From Gammaproteobacteria bacterium (GTDB taxonomy: Bacteria; Pseudomonadota; Gammaproteobacteria; JAJRRL01), in NCBI GenBank assembly GCA_024279495.1, contig JAJRRL010000039.1, forward strand, positions 1 through 62,978: a stretch of 62,978 bases of DNA. Reading direction: 5' to 3'. The position numbers were made by a program, and so were the translations under genes. How positions within the stretch are numbered: the stretch's first letter is position 1; every line of letters starts with the position of its first letter. Positions 8,350-16,809 of the stretch are shown here, piece by piece. The notes under the pieces were generated by a model. That model saw only the letters and a program-made list of their open reading frames with translations. It made no database searches and had not been told where the DNA came from.

Positions 8350-8377
8350 TATATAAAGTATCAAAGAAGCCTATCAA
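8350..8377 (-). promoter_or_regulatory. Possible promoter of the 602-aa gene
   Basis: On the minus strand -35 TTGATA (8372-8377) and -10 TATATA (8350-8355) are 16 bp apart, 37 bp before the start codon. Confidence 0.4.
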
Positions 8378-8479
8378 AAAACCTGGAAACAGTCAAAACC
8401 GCCCATAGCAGCCACTTAAGATATCCTTAATAAAAAGCTTAACTTCCTTAAGTTTGCTTTAATATGAAGGGCTTATAGT

Positions 8480-8576
8480 AGTAACTATGAACGGTGATTG
8501 AAACGATGGTTGAGGTTGGTGATATAGGTTGGTAGCAGGTAGTAAAGGCATAAAGTGAAAGCGGCATGCCTTTTTT
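8480..8576 (+). ncRNA. Candidate small RNA
   Basis: Between two minus-strand genes, the plus strand carries a hairpin AAAGGCAT (8544-8551) / ATGCCTTT (8566-8573) that runs directly into six T residues (8571-8576), as in an intrinsic terminator. A TATAGT box lies at 8474-8479, with no well-spaced -35. The segment between is G/T-rich with repeated GGTTG. No protein gene explains the terminator. Speculative. Confidence 0.3.
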
Positions 8577-8580
8577 ATGC

Positions 8581-8828
8581 TTGTTTATATTTCTACTATG
8601 ATGGTGTTATCTGGCTATGCCGCTGACAAATGGTCTTACGCTTCCGATCACTCGCATCAAGTGCGAGCACTCCGACGAGGTGGTGTCTCTCGGTATCGCA
8701 ATGCGATGCGCTCAACGCTGTTTGCATTAGACAATCAACCACCTACCACTCACCACAGCGAAATCTAAACCAACCATCCGAGAGTTGTTTATATTTCTAC
8801 TGTGATGGTGTTATCTGGCTGTGCCGCT
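8581..8828 (+). repeat. 44-bp direct repeat, two copies
   Basis: The segment 8581-8624 recurs at 8785-8828 with only two substitutions (CTATG/CTGTG and GGCTATGCC/GGCTGTGCC). The copies are 204 bp apart. AGCGGCAT just before copy 1 (8560-8567) pairs with ATGCCGCT at its end (8617-8624), and CCGCT-aaa-AGCGG closes copy 2. Confidence 0.85.
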
Positions 8829-8861
8829 AAAAAGCGGTATTGAGCTTTTCAAATGGTGCCG

Positions 8862-10595
8862 TTAATTAGCTTCAACCATACCGAGCACAATCAGCTGAAG
8901 GGATCGCCTACTGCGATAGCAGTTTTCATCCACACGAAACGCTACCGTCACCAAAGAAGACTGTGCTGTATATTCGTAAGGCCAATCTGCTCTAAACCAA
9001 ATAGCATGAATAAAGCGCTTTGAGTTAATCGGTTGCAAAACCATTTTTAAGTGACAGCCAGATACCCAGCGCGATTCCACTAAAATAAATTCAGCATCAA
9101 AAACCGGCTCAGGAAAACACTGTCCCCAGGGGCCCAATTCTCTAATTCTTTCTGCAAAAGCTAAGGTCATTAACTCCCCAGGTAGCTCACCATCGGATAG
9201 GATGACACCATGACAATCTTCTTCGTCGAGCACCTTCGAAACTGCCGTAGCAAACTCTTCAGAAAAATCATCGAAATGGTCTGCTTCTATACGCATACCT
9301 GCGGCCATAGCATGCCCACCAAATTGCGTAAGGATATCGGGGCGATGCAAAGAAACCACACTCAACACATCACGAATGTGCACACCTGGAACTGATCGAG
9401 CAGAGCCCTTTAAGGTGCCATCATCATCTTGTGCAAAAGCAATCACCGGGCGATGCAAAACCTCTTTTACTCTGGAAGCAACCAAACCCACTACACCTTG
9501 ATGCCAGGTTGGATCATAAAGGCATAAACCTCGCGGCAACTTTTTATCGAACATCATTTCATCGACAATAACCATCGCTCGCTTCGCCATGTCTGTTTCG
9601 ATGCCTTTTCGCTCTTTATTTAAATTATCAAGTTTCTCTGATAAAGCTAGCGCCTCTTCAGCGTCGTCAGTAATCAACAGCTGAATACCCACTCGCATAT
9701 CATCCAAGCGACCAGCTGCATTTAAACGTGGCCCAACTTGAAAACCTAAATCTTGCGCCACAATGCGGTGCACTTCTTTTCGACCCAAAGCTAAAAGGGC
9801 TTTAATACCTTCGCAGGATAAACCAGCTCTGATTCGCCTCAAACCAAACTCAACCAACAAACGGTTCACTCGATCTAGAGGAACCACATCAGCCACTGAA
9901 CCCACAGCCACAATGTCAAGGACATGTGCTAAATTGGGAGACTGGATTCCTTTTTCTTCAAACCAATTCATGCTATTGAGCTTAGCTCGCAATGCAGACA
10001 TCACATAAAAAATCACACCCACACCAGCCAAACAGCGACTTTCAAACTGATCGCCTTTTTGGTTTGGGTTCACAATTGCATAGGCCCCTGGCAATACATC
10101 GCCGGGCAAATGATGATCGGTTACAATGACGTCCATACCCGCAGCCTTAGCTGCCTCAACACCGTCAATACTAGAAATGCCATTATCTACTGTAACAATA
10201 AGATCTGGCTTGTCTTGCTCAATCAATGAAACGATCTTAGGCGTTAAACCATAACCACAGGTAAAACGATTGGGAACAGAAAAATCGATATTTTCACCGC
10301 CAAAAGCACGAAGTAGGCGAACAGCAACGGCAGTACTGGTTGCTCCATCAGCATCGAAGTCACCCACGATCATGACCTTCTCTTGCTTTTCAAGAGCAGT
10401 AACCAAACGCGACACGGCCTTATCTAGCCCCAACATACCATCAGGTGGGGGTAGATATTTAATTGAGTAATCAATTGCTTCATCGTCATACACACCACGA
10501 GCCCAAAATGCTCTTTGAAGCTGCTCTGGCAAATGGCTTAGCTCTGATGACTCAGGCACCTCAACGCATCGACGCTTAATAGTTATGGTGGACAT
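8862..10595 (-). CDS. recJ: Single-stranded-DNA exonuclease RecJ
   Basis: RecJ degrades single-stranded DNA 5'-3' in the RecF recombination pathway and in mismatch and base-excision repair. The DHH-family metal motifs are present: DFDAD at residues 79-83, DHH at 160-162, and a DHHA1 motif GGHAMAAGM in the C-terminal half. The protein is 577 aa from ATG 10595, the same length as the E. coli enzyme, and its N-terminus (MSTITIKRR) aligns with the E. coli start. An in-frame ATG at 10622 would add nine residues but has a weaker ribosome-binding site than GGGAGAG upstream of 10595. It is monocistronic and divergent from the acetyltransferase. Confidence 0.95.
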   Translation of the reverse strand: MSTITIKRRCVEVPESSELSHLPEQLQRAFWARGVYDDEAIDYSIKYLPPPDGMLGLDKAVSRLVTALEKQEKVMIVGDFDADGATSTAVAVRLLRAFGGENIDFSVPNRFTCGYGLTPKIVSLIEQDKPDLIVTVDNGISSIDGVEAAKAAGMDVIVTDHHLPGDVLPGAYAIVNPNQKGDQFESRCLAGVGVIFYVMSALRAKLNSMNWFEEKGIQSPNLAHVLDIVAVGSVADVVPLDRVNRLLVEFGLRRIRAGLSCEGIKALLALGRKEVHRIVAQDLGFQVGPRLNAAGRLDDMRVGIQLLITDDAEEALALSEKLDNLNKERKGIETDMAKRAMVIVDEMMFDKKLPRGLCLYDPTWHQGVVGLVASRVKEVLHRPVIAFAQDDDGTLKGSARSVPGVHIRDVLSVVSLHRPDILTQFGGHAMAAGMRIEADHFDDFSEEFATAVSKVLDEEDCHGVILSDGELPGELMTLAFAERIRELGPWGQCFPEPVFDAEFILVESRWVSGCHLKMVLQPINSKRFIHAIWFRADWPYEYTAQSSLVTVAFRVDENCYRSRRSLQLIVLGMVEAN

Positions 10596-10859
10596 CTCCG
10601 TGGTCTCTCCCAGCAAGATCATGTAATCGCCTAATTATACGCCCCTCTCTTAGGACATCAAAACGGCATATAAAAAACCGCCAACCAAGCAAAAAAATAT
10701 TCAAATTTAAAGCGTTCCATGGTCTCATACCCCCCCTCTGAGAGCAAGACCACGCAGCCTGAAAAAAGACAAACAGACTGAAAAAAGCAATAGAAATACC
10801 CAAATACCCCCCAAAGTGCTATGCTTACAGTAAATTATCTTTCAAATAAGGCATACTCA

Positions 10860-11483
10860 ATGCTAGATCGTATTTACCAGCTCCCCTTCCCCACACTAAA
10901 AGTCACCGATGAATACGAACTCCGCGAGATCCGGGACGAAGATGCTGACGCTTACTTTACATATTACCAAGAGCCTAACGTTGGCCAATACATTCTTGCA
11001 ACAGACCCTCGCTCGCTAATTGAAGCACGCGCTGAACTCCAATACTGTCGTAATTTATTCCGAGTGAAACGCGGTCTATATTGGGCACTAAGTCACATAA
11101 AAACTGGCGAAATGATTGGTGCTGTTGGCCTCTATACAAATAACTTTCATCATCGCACTGAGCTCTGCTACGATCTCAATAAAGACTATTGGCGACAAGG
11201 CATTATGTCAGCAGCCCTAAAAAGCACTTTCGCATATTGCTTCCGCGAGGCGGGCATTGAGCGTATTGAAGCCGTCACAAAGCCCCAAAATGAAGCTTCT
11301 CAAGGCATTCTCGCTTCTTTAGGTTTTGACTTTGAGGGTATTTTAAAAGCCTATCGCTACTATGAAGGCGGCTTTCACGATGTGACCATGTACGCACTCA
11401 CTCGACCAATGTATGAACTCATTGCCCCTCCTCCGCAAGAAAACGATCTTGATCAGTTATTGGATGACATGAGTAAGAGTTAA
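10860..11483 (+). CDS. GNAT acetyltransferase, RimJ/RimL type
   Basis: This 207-aa protein has the layout of the RimJ/RimL/YdaF branch of GNAT N-acetyltransferases. It shows ELREIRDEDADAYF at the N-terminus, GEMIGAVGLY (strand 4), the acetyl-CoA loop in DYWRQGIMSAAL (variant of Q/RxxGxG/A) and the late motif NEASQGILASLGFDFEG. Members acetylate the N-terminus of ribosomal proteins or small molecules; the substrate here is unknown. ATG 10860 is chosen because AAGG lies nine bases upstream; an ATG at 10821 lacks a ribosome-binding site. The C-terminal ~25 residues are acidic and extend beyond the usual fold. Confidence 0.85.
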   Translation: MLDRIYQLPFPTLKVTDEYELREIRDEDADAYFTYYQEPNVGQYILATDPRSLIEARAELQYCRNLFRVKRGLYWALSHIKTGEMIGAVGLYTNNFHHRTELCYDLNKDYWRQGIMSAALKSTFAYCFREAGIERIEAVTKPQNEASQGILASLGFDFEGILKAYRYYEGGFHDVTMYALTRPMYELIAPPPQENDLDQLLDDMSKS

Positions 11484-11811
11484 AGCTCTCGAAAAATCAG
11501 CTATCTCGACTGCTGCCATCCCAGCAAAAAAAGTTAACGCCAGTAAAAAATGAGTGCAGCATTTTAAGCAAAAATGAGCGCCTTAAATTTCCAGTTTTGA
11601 GACAATAAAAGGGAAATTAGTTTATTTTTTTCGCTGTCTAAAATTAACCAAAAATGGGCGCCTTAAATTTCCAATTTTGAGACAATAAAAGGGAAATTAG
11701 TTTATTTTTTTCGCTGTCGAGGCGAGCTGAGCAAGGAAGCGCAGTGCACATGTAAGTACACGAGCATCGGAAGCGAAAGCTCAACAAAGACAGCGGAAAA
11801 AAGAGACAATT
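11484..11811. other. Repeat-filled 328-bp gap
   Basis: No gene seen. Most of this gap is made of family A element pieces (see 11571-11811) lying between the convergent acetyltransferase and MerR genes. The first ~85 bp hold nothing I recognise. Confidence 0.7.
11571..11811. repeat. Element family A, tandem 80-bp left ends plus palindromic body
   Basis: An ~68-bp block (11571-11638) recurs at 11651-11718 with a period of 80 bp and two substitutions. Each block joins a right-end motif (AAAATGRGCGCC) to a left-end motif (AAATTTCCAGTTTTGAGAC). The second is followed by a palindromic body: CGCTGTC (11712-11718) pairs with GACAGCG (11789-11795) around the core GTGCAC-atgtaa-GTACAC (11744-11761) and CGAGCAT. 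The element ends at the stop codon of the MerR gene (11812). Confidence 0.8.
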
Positions 11812-12165
11812 TTAGGATAGTAAGTCGGCGATTTCTGCTAGGTCGCTATAGATACAATCGAGAGTATCCCTCTTCTTAATCGACACTTTACGTTGCTTCT
11901 GCATGGATTCCAGCTGCTGACGAGCGCCGTCGAGCGTGTAACCTTGCACATAAAGCAAGTTACGTATTCGACGAATTAGCTGAACATCTTTTTTCTGATA
12001 ATAACGGCGATTTCCGCGTCGACGAACAGGAGACAAAGCGGTAAACTCAGTCTCCCAATGACGAATAACATGAGGCTTTACCGAACAAAGTATAACAACC
12101 TCACCAATGGTGAAGTAAATTTTGTCCGGAATGGACGCATCATTAAACGTCGTTTTCACCTGCAT
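11812..12165 (-). CDS. MerR-family regulator downstream of ihfA
   Basis: This 117-aa protein has a MerR-type winged helix-turn-helix. It shows [25 protein letters not shown] (first part of the helix-turn-helix), the wing with [14 protein letters not shown], and [23 protein letters not shown] before a short dimerisation helix. There is no C-terminal effector domain. A MerR gene directly after ihfA is common in Pseudomonas and Legionella relatives; targets are unknown. It overlaps ihfA by 23 bp, so translation is probably coupled. ATG 12165 is chosen (GGTGG eight bases upstream); ATG 12180 is also in frame but has GAGG directly adjacent. Its stop codon abuts a family A element. Confidence 0.85.
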   Translation of the reverse strand: MQVKTTFNDASIPDKIYFTIGEVVILCSVKPHVIRHWETEFTALSPVRRRGNRRYYQKKDVQLIRRIRNLLYVQGYTLDGARQQLESMQKQRKVSIKKRDTLDCIYSDLAEIADLLS

Positions 12166-12496
12166 CGTGGTTACCACCATCCTCAGAAGTAGAAGTGTCG
12201 GCGGCTGTATGCGCCTCTTCTACACGAGCCTTGAGCTTCTGGCCTGCTTTAAAAGTAACCACTCGGCGCGCAGAAATAGCCACTGACTCACCTGTTTTTG
12301 GGTTTCTTCCTGGGCGTTCGCTTTTATCGCGCAAGGTGAAATTACCAAAGCCTGATAACTTAACAGACTCGCCTCGCTCCAATGAACCACGAATTTCTTC
12401 GTAAAATTGTTCAACAATTTCTTTTGATTCACGCTTATTAATGCCTACAACGCTGTGCAAATGCTCAGCAATATCAGCTTTTGTTAGTGATGTCAT
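12143..12496 (-). CDS. ihfA: Integration host factor alpha subunit
   Basis: IhfA pairs with IhfB to bend DNA at specific sites in recombination, replication and transcription. Residues 1-95 match the HU/IHF fold, including the beta-arm [12 protein letters not shown] with the conserved proline that intercalates into DNA. At 117 aa it is longer than the usual 95-105, with an extra acidic, polar tail ([16 protein letters not shown]) whose coding sequence overlaps the start of the MerR gene. The tail may be a by-product of that overlap. It is the usual partner downstream of pheT, eight bp after its stop. Confidence 0.95.
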   Translation of the reverse strand: MTSLTKADIAEHLHSVVGINKRESKEIVEQFYEEIRGSLERGESVKLSGFGNFTLRDKSERPGRNPKTGESVAISARRVVTFKAGQKLKARVEEAHTAADTSTSEDGGNHDAGENDV

Positions 12497-12503
12497 CCCT
12501 TAT

Positions 12504-14906
12504 TCACTCCCTTAACTGTATACCAAATTGATCTGACAAAACAACGATAACTCGTTGAATTATCTCGTCAATCTCCCTGTCGACCAAGGTTCGTGAGACA
12601 TCCTGAAAAAACAGCCCGTAAGAGACGCTCTTCTTCTCACTTCCCAAGGTATCACTATGAAATATATCAAAAACATTCAATTTGATCAATAAGTAACCCG
12701 AGTTTTTTTCAATAAATTGAGAAACTTTCGCTACAGGCGTTGATTCTGGCATCACAAAAGAGAGATCTCGCCTAACACTAGGGAATTTAGACGTAGGCTG
12801 ACAATTAGGCAGGTAAGGGGTCAGTACAAAATCTGCCAAAACCTCAAACACCATAGGCTGACCCCGCCACCCACTCTCCTCAACCAGACGAGGGTGACAC
12901 TGCCCAACATAACCAACTAGCCTACCTGACTCTGAGAGCAGTTTAGCCTGCTGGTGAGGGTGTAAGGCTGGGTGAGCACTGGCTTCGTAGCTCACCTTGC
13001 CGTGGTAAGCCTTCAGAAGCTGATCCACAGCTCGTTTTACATCAAAAAAGTCAAAGGCCTCTGAAGAAGCCTCCCAATGATCGCTCTGACGCTGGCCAAC
13101 GAGTAAGCCGGCCAAACGATCTTCTTGTCGGTAAGCTGCCACGCCTCCTTCTTGAGCAACAAAGCACTGGCCATACTCAAACACCTGCATGCGCGAGCAC
13201 TGCCGTTTGCTATTATGTGCCCAAACACCCAAAAGACCCGGCAGCAAAGACTGTCGCATCACAGACATATCCTCTGAAATAGGATTAGCCACGACTATCG
13301 ACGGAAAAGCATCGGACATAGCAAAACTCTGGTCTAGGCTCGGCGAAATAAAGCTGTAGGTCACTACTTCCTGAAAAGCTTGAGCCACCATGTATTTTTT
13401 GAGTGATGTCACTAAGCGATGCCGCGCGCAAGCAGCATCTGCAGGAATCATCAGCTCACCCCTTAGTGGTTGAGCTGCAATCTGATCGTAACCATAAAGC
13501 CTTGCAACTTCCTCTATAAGATCGACAGCTTCTGTGACATCAGAACGAAAACTCGGCACTGCCACTTCCCAGCTATCTTTACTGTCTGCAACCTGCATAC
13601 CCAAACCAAGCAAATAAGCACACACCGCCTCTTCAGAAATAGGCTCACCTAAATAACGTTCAATCATCTTTTTTGGAAGCTTTATCGTGACACGTTTTGG
13701 CAGCATGTCAGGGTTGTCAGTTTTTTGCGTTGGGCCAGCAGAACCTCCAAGAATCGACAATAACAGTTCGGTTAAACGCTCAATGGCTAAAACTGGCAAT
13801 TCCCAATCCACGCCTCGCTCAAAACGATAAGACGAATCTGAACTCACTCGATTATCACGAGCTGAAGACGCTACAACATCTGGAGAAAAGTAAGCTGCCT
13901 CTAAAAATAAATCAGTCGTTTGATTTGTCACTGCAGACGATTTACCACCCATCACGCCAGCCAAAGCCACAGGGCCTTTCTCATCGGTAACAAGCAAAGA
14001 CGATGCCGTTAAATTGTGCTCTTCATCATTTAAAAGAAGCAGCGACTCACCTTCTTTTGCATAACGCACATCAATGGAGCCTGTCAGTTGATTCGCATCG
14101 AAGGCATGCATAGGCTGACCTGTTTCAAGCATCACGTAATTCACGCAATCAACAACCGGGTTTCCAACCATATTCATACCCGCACGTCGCAAACGCTCTT
14201 TCATCCACCACGGCAAAGAAACCTGCATCGACACGCCTCGAACCACTCGTCCTACATAACGAGAGCATCCCTCAGGGGCCGACAAAGACACAGACACACA
14301 ATCATCATGAGTAGCAGAAATTGCTTGAACAGAATAAGGCTGATAGTCATCTTTATTTAAAGCTCGAACTTCCCTAGCCAATCCTTGCATACCCAAACAA
14401 TCGCCACGATTTGGAGTAATGGCAATATCAAGTACCTGATCACTCAAGCCTAAATAATTCATAACATCTTCGCCCACTGGAGCATCTTCAGGAAACTCAA
14501 TGATACCCTTTTGATCGTCTTCCAAACCAAGTTCACCAGCAGCACACAACATACCACTTGAGGCCACGCCTCGTAATTTACAGGCTTTAATCTCATCGCC
14601 AGAAGGTAACTTTCCTCCAAGCTGAATTAAAGCCACCTTAATACCTGCTCGCGCATTAGACGCGCCGCAAACAATCGTGAGAGGATCGCCGGAACCTGTG
14701 GATACCTGACACACTCGTAATCTGTCTGCGTCTGGGTGTTGCTCAGCCGAAAGCACTTCTGCCACTACCACACCGGAAGCAAGCGTTGCTGCCGGATCAA
14801 TGGATTCCACTTCCAAACCTGCAACAGACAAACGCTCTGCAAGAATCTCTATGTCATCGCCACAGTCCGCGTATAATGATCGTAACCAATCGATACTCAT
14901 TTTCAT
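12504..14906 (-). CDS. pheT: Phenylalanine-tRNA ligase beta subunit
   Basis: PheT forms the alpha2-beta2 enzyme with PheS that charges tRNA-Phe. The 800-aa length is normal. Domains in order are an EMAP/tRNA-binding OB fold (~residues 39-150, with VVVAEVLSAEQHPDADRLRVC), the B3/4 editing domain (~200-370), B5 (~400-470), the catalytic-like core, and the FDX-ACB anticodon-binding domain at the C-terminus (PSVRRDLSFVMPE and onward). ATG 14906 has AAGGA ten bases upstream; ATG 14900 is a close alternative. It follows pheS by 13 bp. Confidence 0.97.
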   Translation of the reverse strand: MKMSIDWLRSLYADCGDDIEILAERLSVAGLEVESIDPAATLASGVVVAEVLSAEQHPDADRLRVCQVSTGSGDPLTIVCGASNARAGIKVALIQLGGKLPSGDEIKACKLRGVASSGMLCAAGELGLEDDQKGIIEFPEDAPVGEDVMNYLGLSDQVLDIAITPNRGDCLGMQGLAREVRALNKDDYQPYSVQAISATHDDCVSVSLSAPEGCSRYVGRVVRGVSMQVSLPWWMKERLRRAGMNMVGNPVVDCVNYVMLETGQPMHAFDANQLTGSIDVRYAKEGESLLLLNDEEHNLTASSLLVTDEKGPVALAGVMGGKSSAVTNQTTDLFLEAAYFSPDVVASSARDNRVSSDSSYRFERGVDWELPVLAIERLTELLLSILGGSAGPTQKTDNPDMLPKRVTIKLPKKMIERYLGEPISEEAVCAYLLGLGMQVADSKDSWEVAVPSFRSDVTEAVDLIEEVARLYGYDQIAAQPLRGELMIPADAACARHRLVTSLKKYMVAQAFQEVVTYSFISPSLDQSFAMSDAFPSIVVANPISEDMSVMRQSLLPGLLGVWAHNSKRQCSRMQVFEYGQCFVAQEGGVAAYRQEDRLAGLLVGQRQSDHWEASSEAFDFFDVKRAVDQLLKAYHGKVSYEASAHPALHPHQQAKLLSESGRLVGYVGQCHPRLVEESGWRGQPMVFEVLADFVLTPYLPNCQPTSKFPSVRRDLSFVMPESTPVAKVSQFIEKNSGYLLIKLNVFDIFHSDTLGSEKKSVSYGLFFQDVSRTLVDREIDEIIQRVIVVLSDQFGIQLRE

Positions 14907-14919
14907 GACACTAAAATCC

Positions 14920-15906
14920 TTAAAACTGCGACAAAAAGGCTAACTCATTAGCAAACAAAGACCGTAGATCAGTAATGCCATAATAAAGCATCGCCAAACG
15001 ATCCAACCCCATTCCAAAAGCAAACCCCACATACTCATCGGGATCTACCGATACTTCTCGAAGCACGTTCGGATGAACCATGCCGCAACCAAGCACTTCT
15101 AACCAAGCATTTTTCTCTGGCATCCACACATCCACTTCTGCTGATGGTTCTGTAAATGGAAAATACGACGCTCGAAAACGCAGTCGCATCTCTCTATCAA
15201 AAAAGCGATTAAAGAAATGTTGAAGCAGGGTTTTTAGCTGAGCAAAGGTAATGTCCTTATCGATCATCAGGCCTTCCATTTGATGGAACATCGGCGTATG
15301 TGTTTGATCAGAGTCGCAACGATACACTCGACCTGGAGCAATCAAACGAATAGGCACACCATGCTCTCTCATTTCTCTAATTTGTACTGGTGACGTCTGA
15401 GTTCGAAGCAAGTGTGTGTCATCAATGTAAAAGGTATCTTGCATCGCTCTTGCAGGATGATTTTCTGGAATATTCAGCGCATCAAAGTTATAAGCCTGTG
15501 TCTCGATATCCGGACCCGATGCAACTCGAAAACCCATGGACGAAAACAACTCCATCGCTCGTTCTTGCGTTGTGGTTAATGGGTGCAATCTCGCCATTGG
15601 ATCAGGCGAGACAGGCAAAGTGACATCGATAGTCTCTGCCGCCAAACGTTCAGTCAAAGCCAGCTCTTTAATGTCAGATTCCCGATTGAAAAACAAGGCT
15701 TGAACCGCTTGCTTGGTGATATTAATTTGAGCGCCTGCTGCTTTACGCTCATCAGCCAACAACCGACCAAGCTGGCGTAAAAGCTGTGTAATCTCTCCGC
15801 TTTTACCCAAAAAAACAGCTTTAAGCTGAGCTAAATCATGGGTTGTTTGAACTTGCGCCACCTCTTCTGTGGCACGTGCCAAAATAGCGTCTAAAGCCTG
15901 CTGCAT
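14920..15906 (-). CDS. pheS: Phenylalanine-tRNA ligase alpha subunit
   Basis: PheS is the catalytic class II synthetase subunit. Residues 1-95 form the N-terminal coiled-coil region. The core shows motif 2 (RVYRCDSDQTHTPMFHQMEG), FTEPSAEVDVWMP and motif 3 (GFAFGMGLDRLAMLYYGI). ATG 15906 gives 328 aa, nearly the E. coli length, and has GAGG six bases upstream. ATGs at 15921 and 15942 are in frame but have poor ribosome-binding sites. An intrinsic terminator lies between rplT and this gene, so read-through or a separate promoter must control pheST. No leader peptide was convincing. Confidence 0.97.
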   Translation of the reverse strand: MQQALDAILARATEEVAQVQTTHDLAQLKAVFLGKSGEITQLLRQLGRLLADERKAAGAQINITKQAVQALFFNRESDIKELALTERLAAETIDVTLPVSPDPMARLHPLTTTQERAMELFSSMGFRVASGPDIETQAYNFDALNIPENHPARAMQDTFYIDDTHLLRTQTSPVQIREMREHGVPIRLIAPGRVYRCDSDQTHTPMFHQMEGLMIDKDITFAQLKTLLQHFFNRFFDREMRLRFRASYFPFTEPSAEVDVWMPEKNAWLEVLGCGMVHPNVLREVSVDPDEYVGFAFGMGLDRLAMLYYGITDLRSLFANELAFLSQF

Positions 15907-16023
15907 GGATACCTCGCTCATTAGGGTCTGTTGACAATTCATTCTTCCGGCTGCAAAAGAAGCGAAATCGCCTAGAAGCTGATCAGCCGTGAGGGTGTTA
16001 TCCTAACAGATTGAACTGCAGAT

Positions 16024-16052
16024 ACAAAAACACCGAGACATGCTCGGTGTTT
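16024..16052 (-). terminator. Intrinsic terminator after rplT
   Basis: On the minus strand AACACCGAG / CTCGGTGTT form a perfect 9-bp stem around a 5-nt loop, followed by TTTTTG. It lies 20 bp after the rplT stop and about 120 bp before pheS, so it could also attenuate pheST. Confidence 0.8.
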
Positions 16053-16071
16053 CAACGTGATTGAGCCCTTA

Positions 16072-16428
16072 TTAATCTAAGGCTGCTTTCGCTTGCTCAA
16101 CCAAGTTCTCAAAAGCTGCTTTATCGTTCACAGCCAGATCAGCCAACATCTTTCGATCAATCTGGATATCAGCTTTTAACAAGCCAGCAATGAATCGGCT
16201 GTAAGACATGCCAAGAGCACGAGTACCTGCATTAATTCGCACAATCCATAATGCACGGAATTCTCGTTTTTTCTGGCGACGGTCACGATAAGCATATTGT
16301 GCCGCTTTAATAACAGCTTGCTTGGCTGTTCGGTAGCAACGTGAACGCGCACCGTAATAGCCTTTAGCTGCTTTAAGGATCTTCTTATGGCGGGCCTTTG
16401 CAGTTACCCCTTTCTTTACTCGAGCCAT
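16072..16428 (-). CDS. rplT: Ribosomal protein L20
   Basis: L20 binds 23S rRNA early in 50S assembly and represses the rpmI-rplT message in many bacteria. The 118-aa protein has the typical basic N-terminal arm ([19 protein letters not shown]) followed by the globular helical domain ending in [19 protein letters not shown]. The start is ATG 16428 with AGAGGT nine bases upstream; the in-frame extension to 16461 is not conserved in the family. It is the last ribosomal gene before the terminator at 16024. Confidence 0.97.
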   Translation of the reverse strand: MARVKKGVTAKARHKKILKAAKGYYGARSRCYRTAKQAVIKAAQYAYRDRRQKKREFRALWIVRINAGTRALGMSYSRFIAGLLKADIQIDRKMLADLAVNDKAAFENLVEQAKAALD

Positions 16429-16515
16429 TTCGATAGTACCTCTTAAGTATAAGTTAAACATACAAGCATCAGCTTGCTCCCCAAGCGAGGCTTTTACACC
16501 TCAGCATTTACGATC

Positions 16516-16725
16516 TTAGCTTTTAGGACTTTTCAGATTTAACATCCGTTTGACTAGCTTCATGTCTGCACAATTCACTAGACTCAAGCCTCTAAGCTGA
16601 CGCTTACGCTTTCTTGTCATTTTCGTCAAAATATGACGACGGTACGCTGAATATCGTTTTACTCGGCCCTTTCCGGAGATTCGTATACGCTTCATCAACG
16701 CCCTTTTTGACTTAATTTTTGGCAT
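16516..16725 (-). CDS. rpmI: Ribosomal protein L35
   Basis: L35 is a small 50S subunit protein. The 69-aa sequence begins MPKIKSKRALMKR and is rich in K and R, as expected; the family is usually 64-66 aa. It lies 84 bp after infC and 87 bp before rplT, the invariant order in proteobacteria. A promoter (16768-16796) in the infC-rpmI gap may give extra transcription of L35 and L20 apart from thrS-infC. Confidence 0.96.
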   Translation of the reverse strand: MPKIKSKRALMKRIRISGKGRVKRYSAYRRHILTKMTRKRKRQLRGLSLVNCADMKLVKRMLNLKSPKS

Positions 16726-16767
16726 GATTGGTCAATCCTGTTCAATGCGCTGGATATTGAAGCGGCG

Positions 16768-16796
16768 ATGATAGCAAAAAATGCGCCCGTCGCCAA
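16768..16796 (-). promoter_or_regulatory. Internal promoter for rpmI-rplT
   Basis: On the minus strand -35 TTGGCG (16791-16796) and -10 TATCAT (16768-16773) are exactly 17 bp apart, about 43 bp before rpmI. Confidence 0.5.
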
Positions 16797-16809
16797 GCCT
16801 CAACTACAA

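Larger units (their letters stand above)
8313..8861. other. Gene-poor 549-bp stretch
   Basis: No convincing protein gene. It holds the promoter of the 602-aa gene (8350-8377), a possible small RNA with terminator-like end (8480-8576), a 44-bp direct repeat (8581-8624 and 8785-8828) and a hairpin CTCGCA-TCAAG-TGCGAG near 8650-8670. Confidence 0.7.

Noticed and set aside
8577-8830. Two small plus-strand reading frames (63 and 66 codons)
   Set aside because: Both run through the 44-bp direct repeat, lack a ribosome-binding site and overlap each other in different frames.
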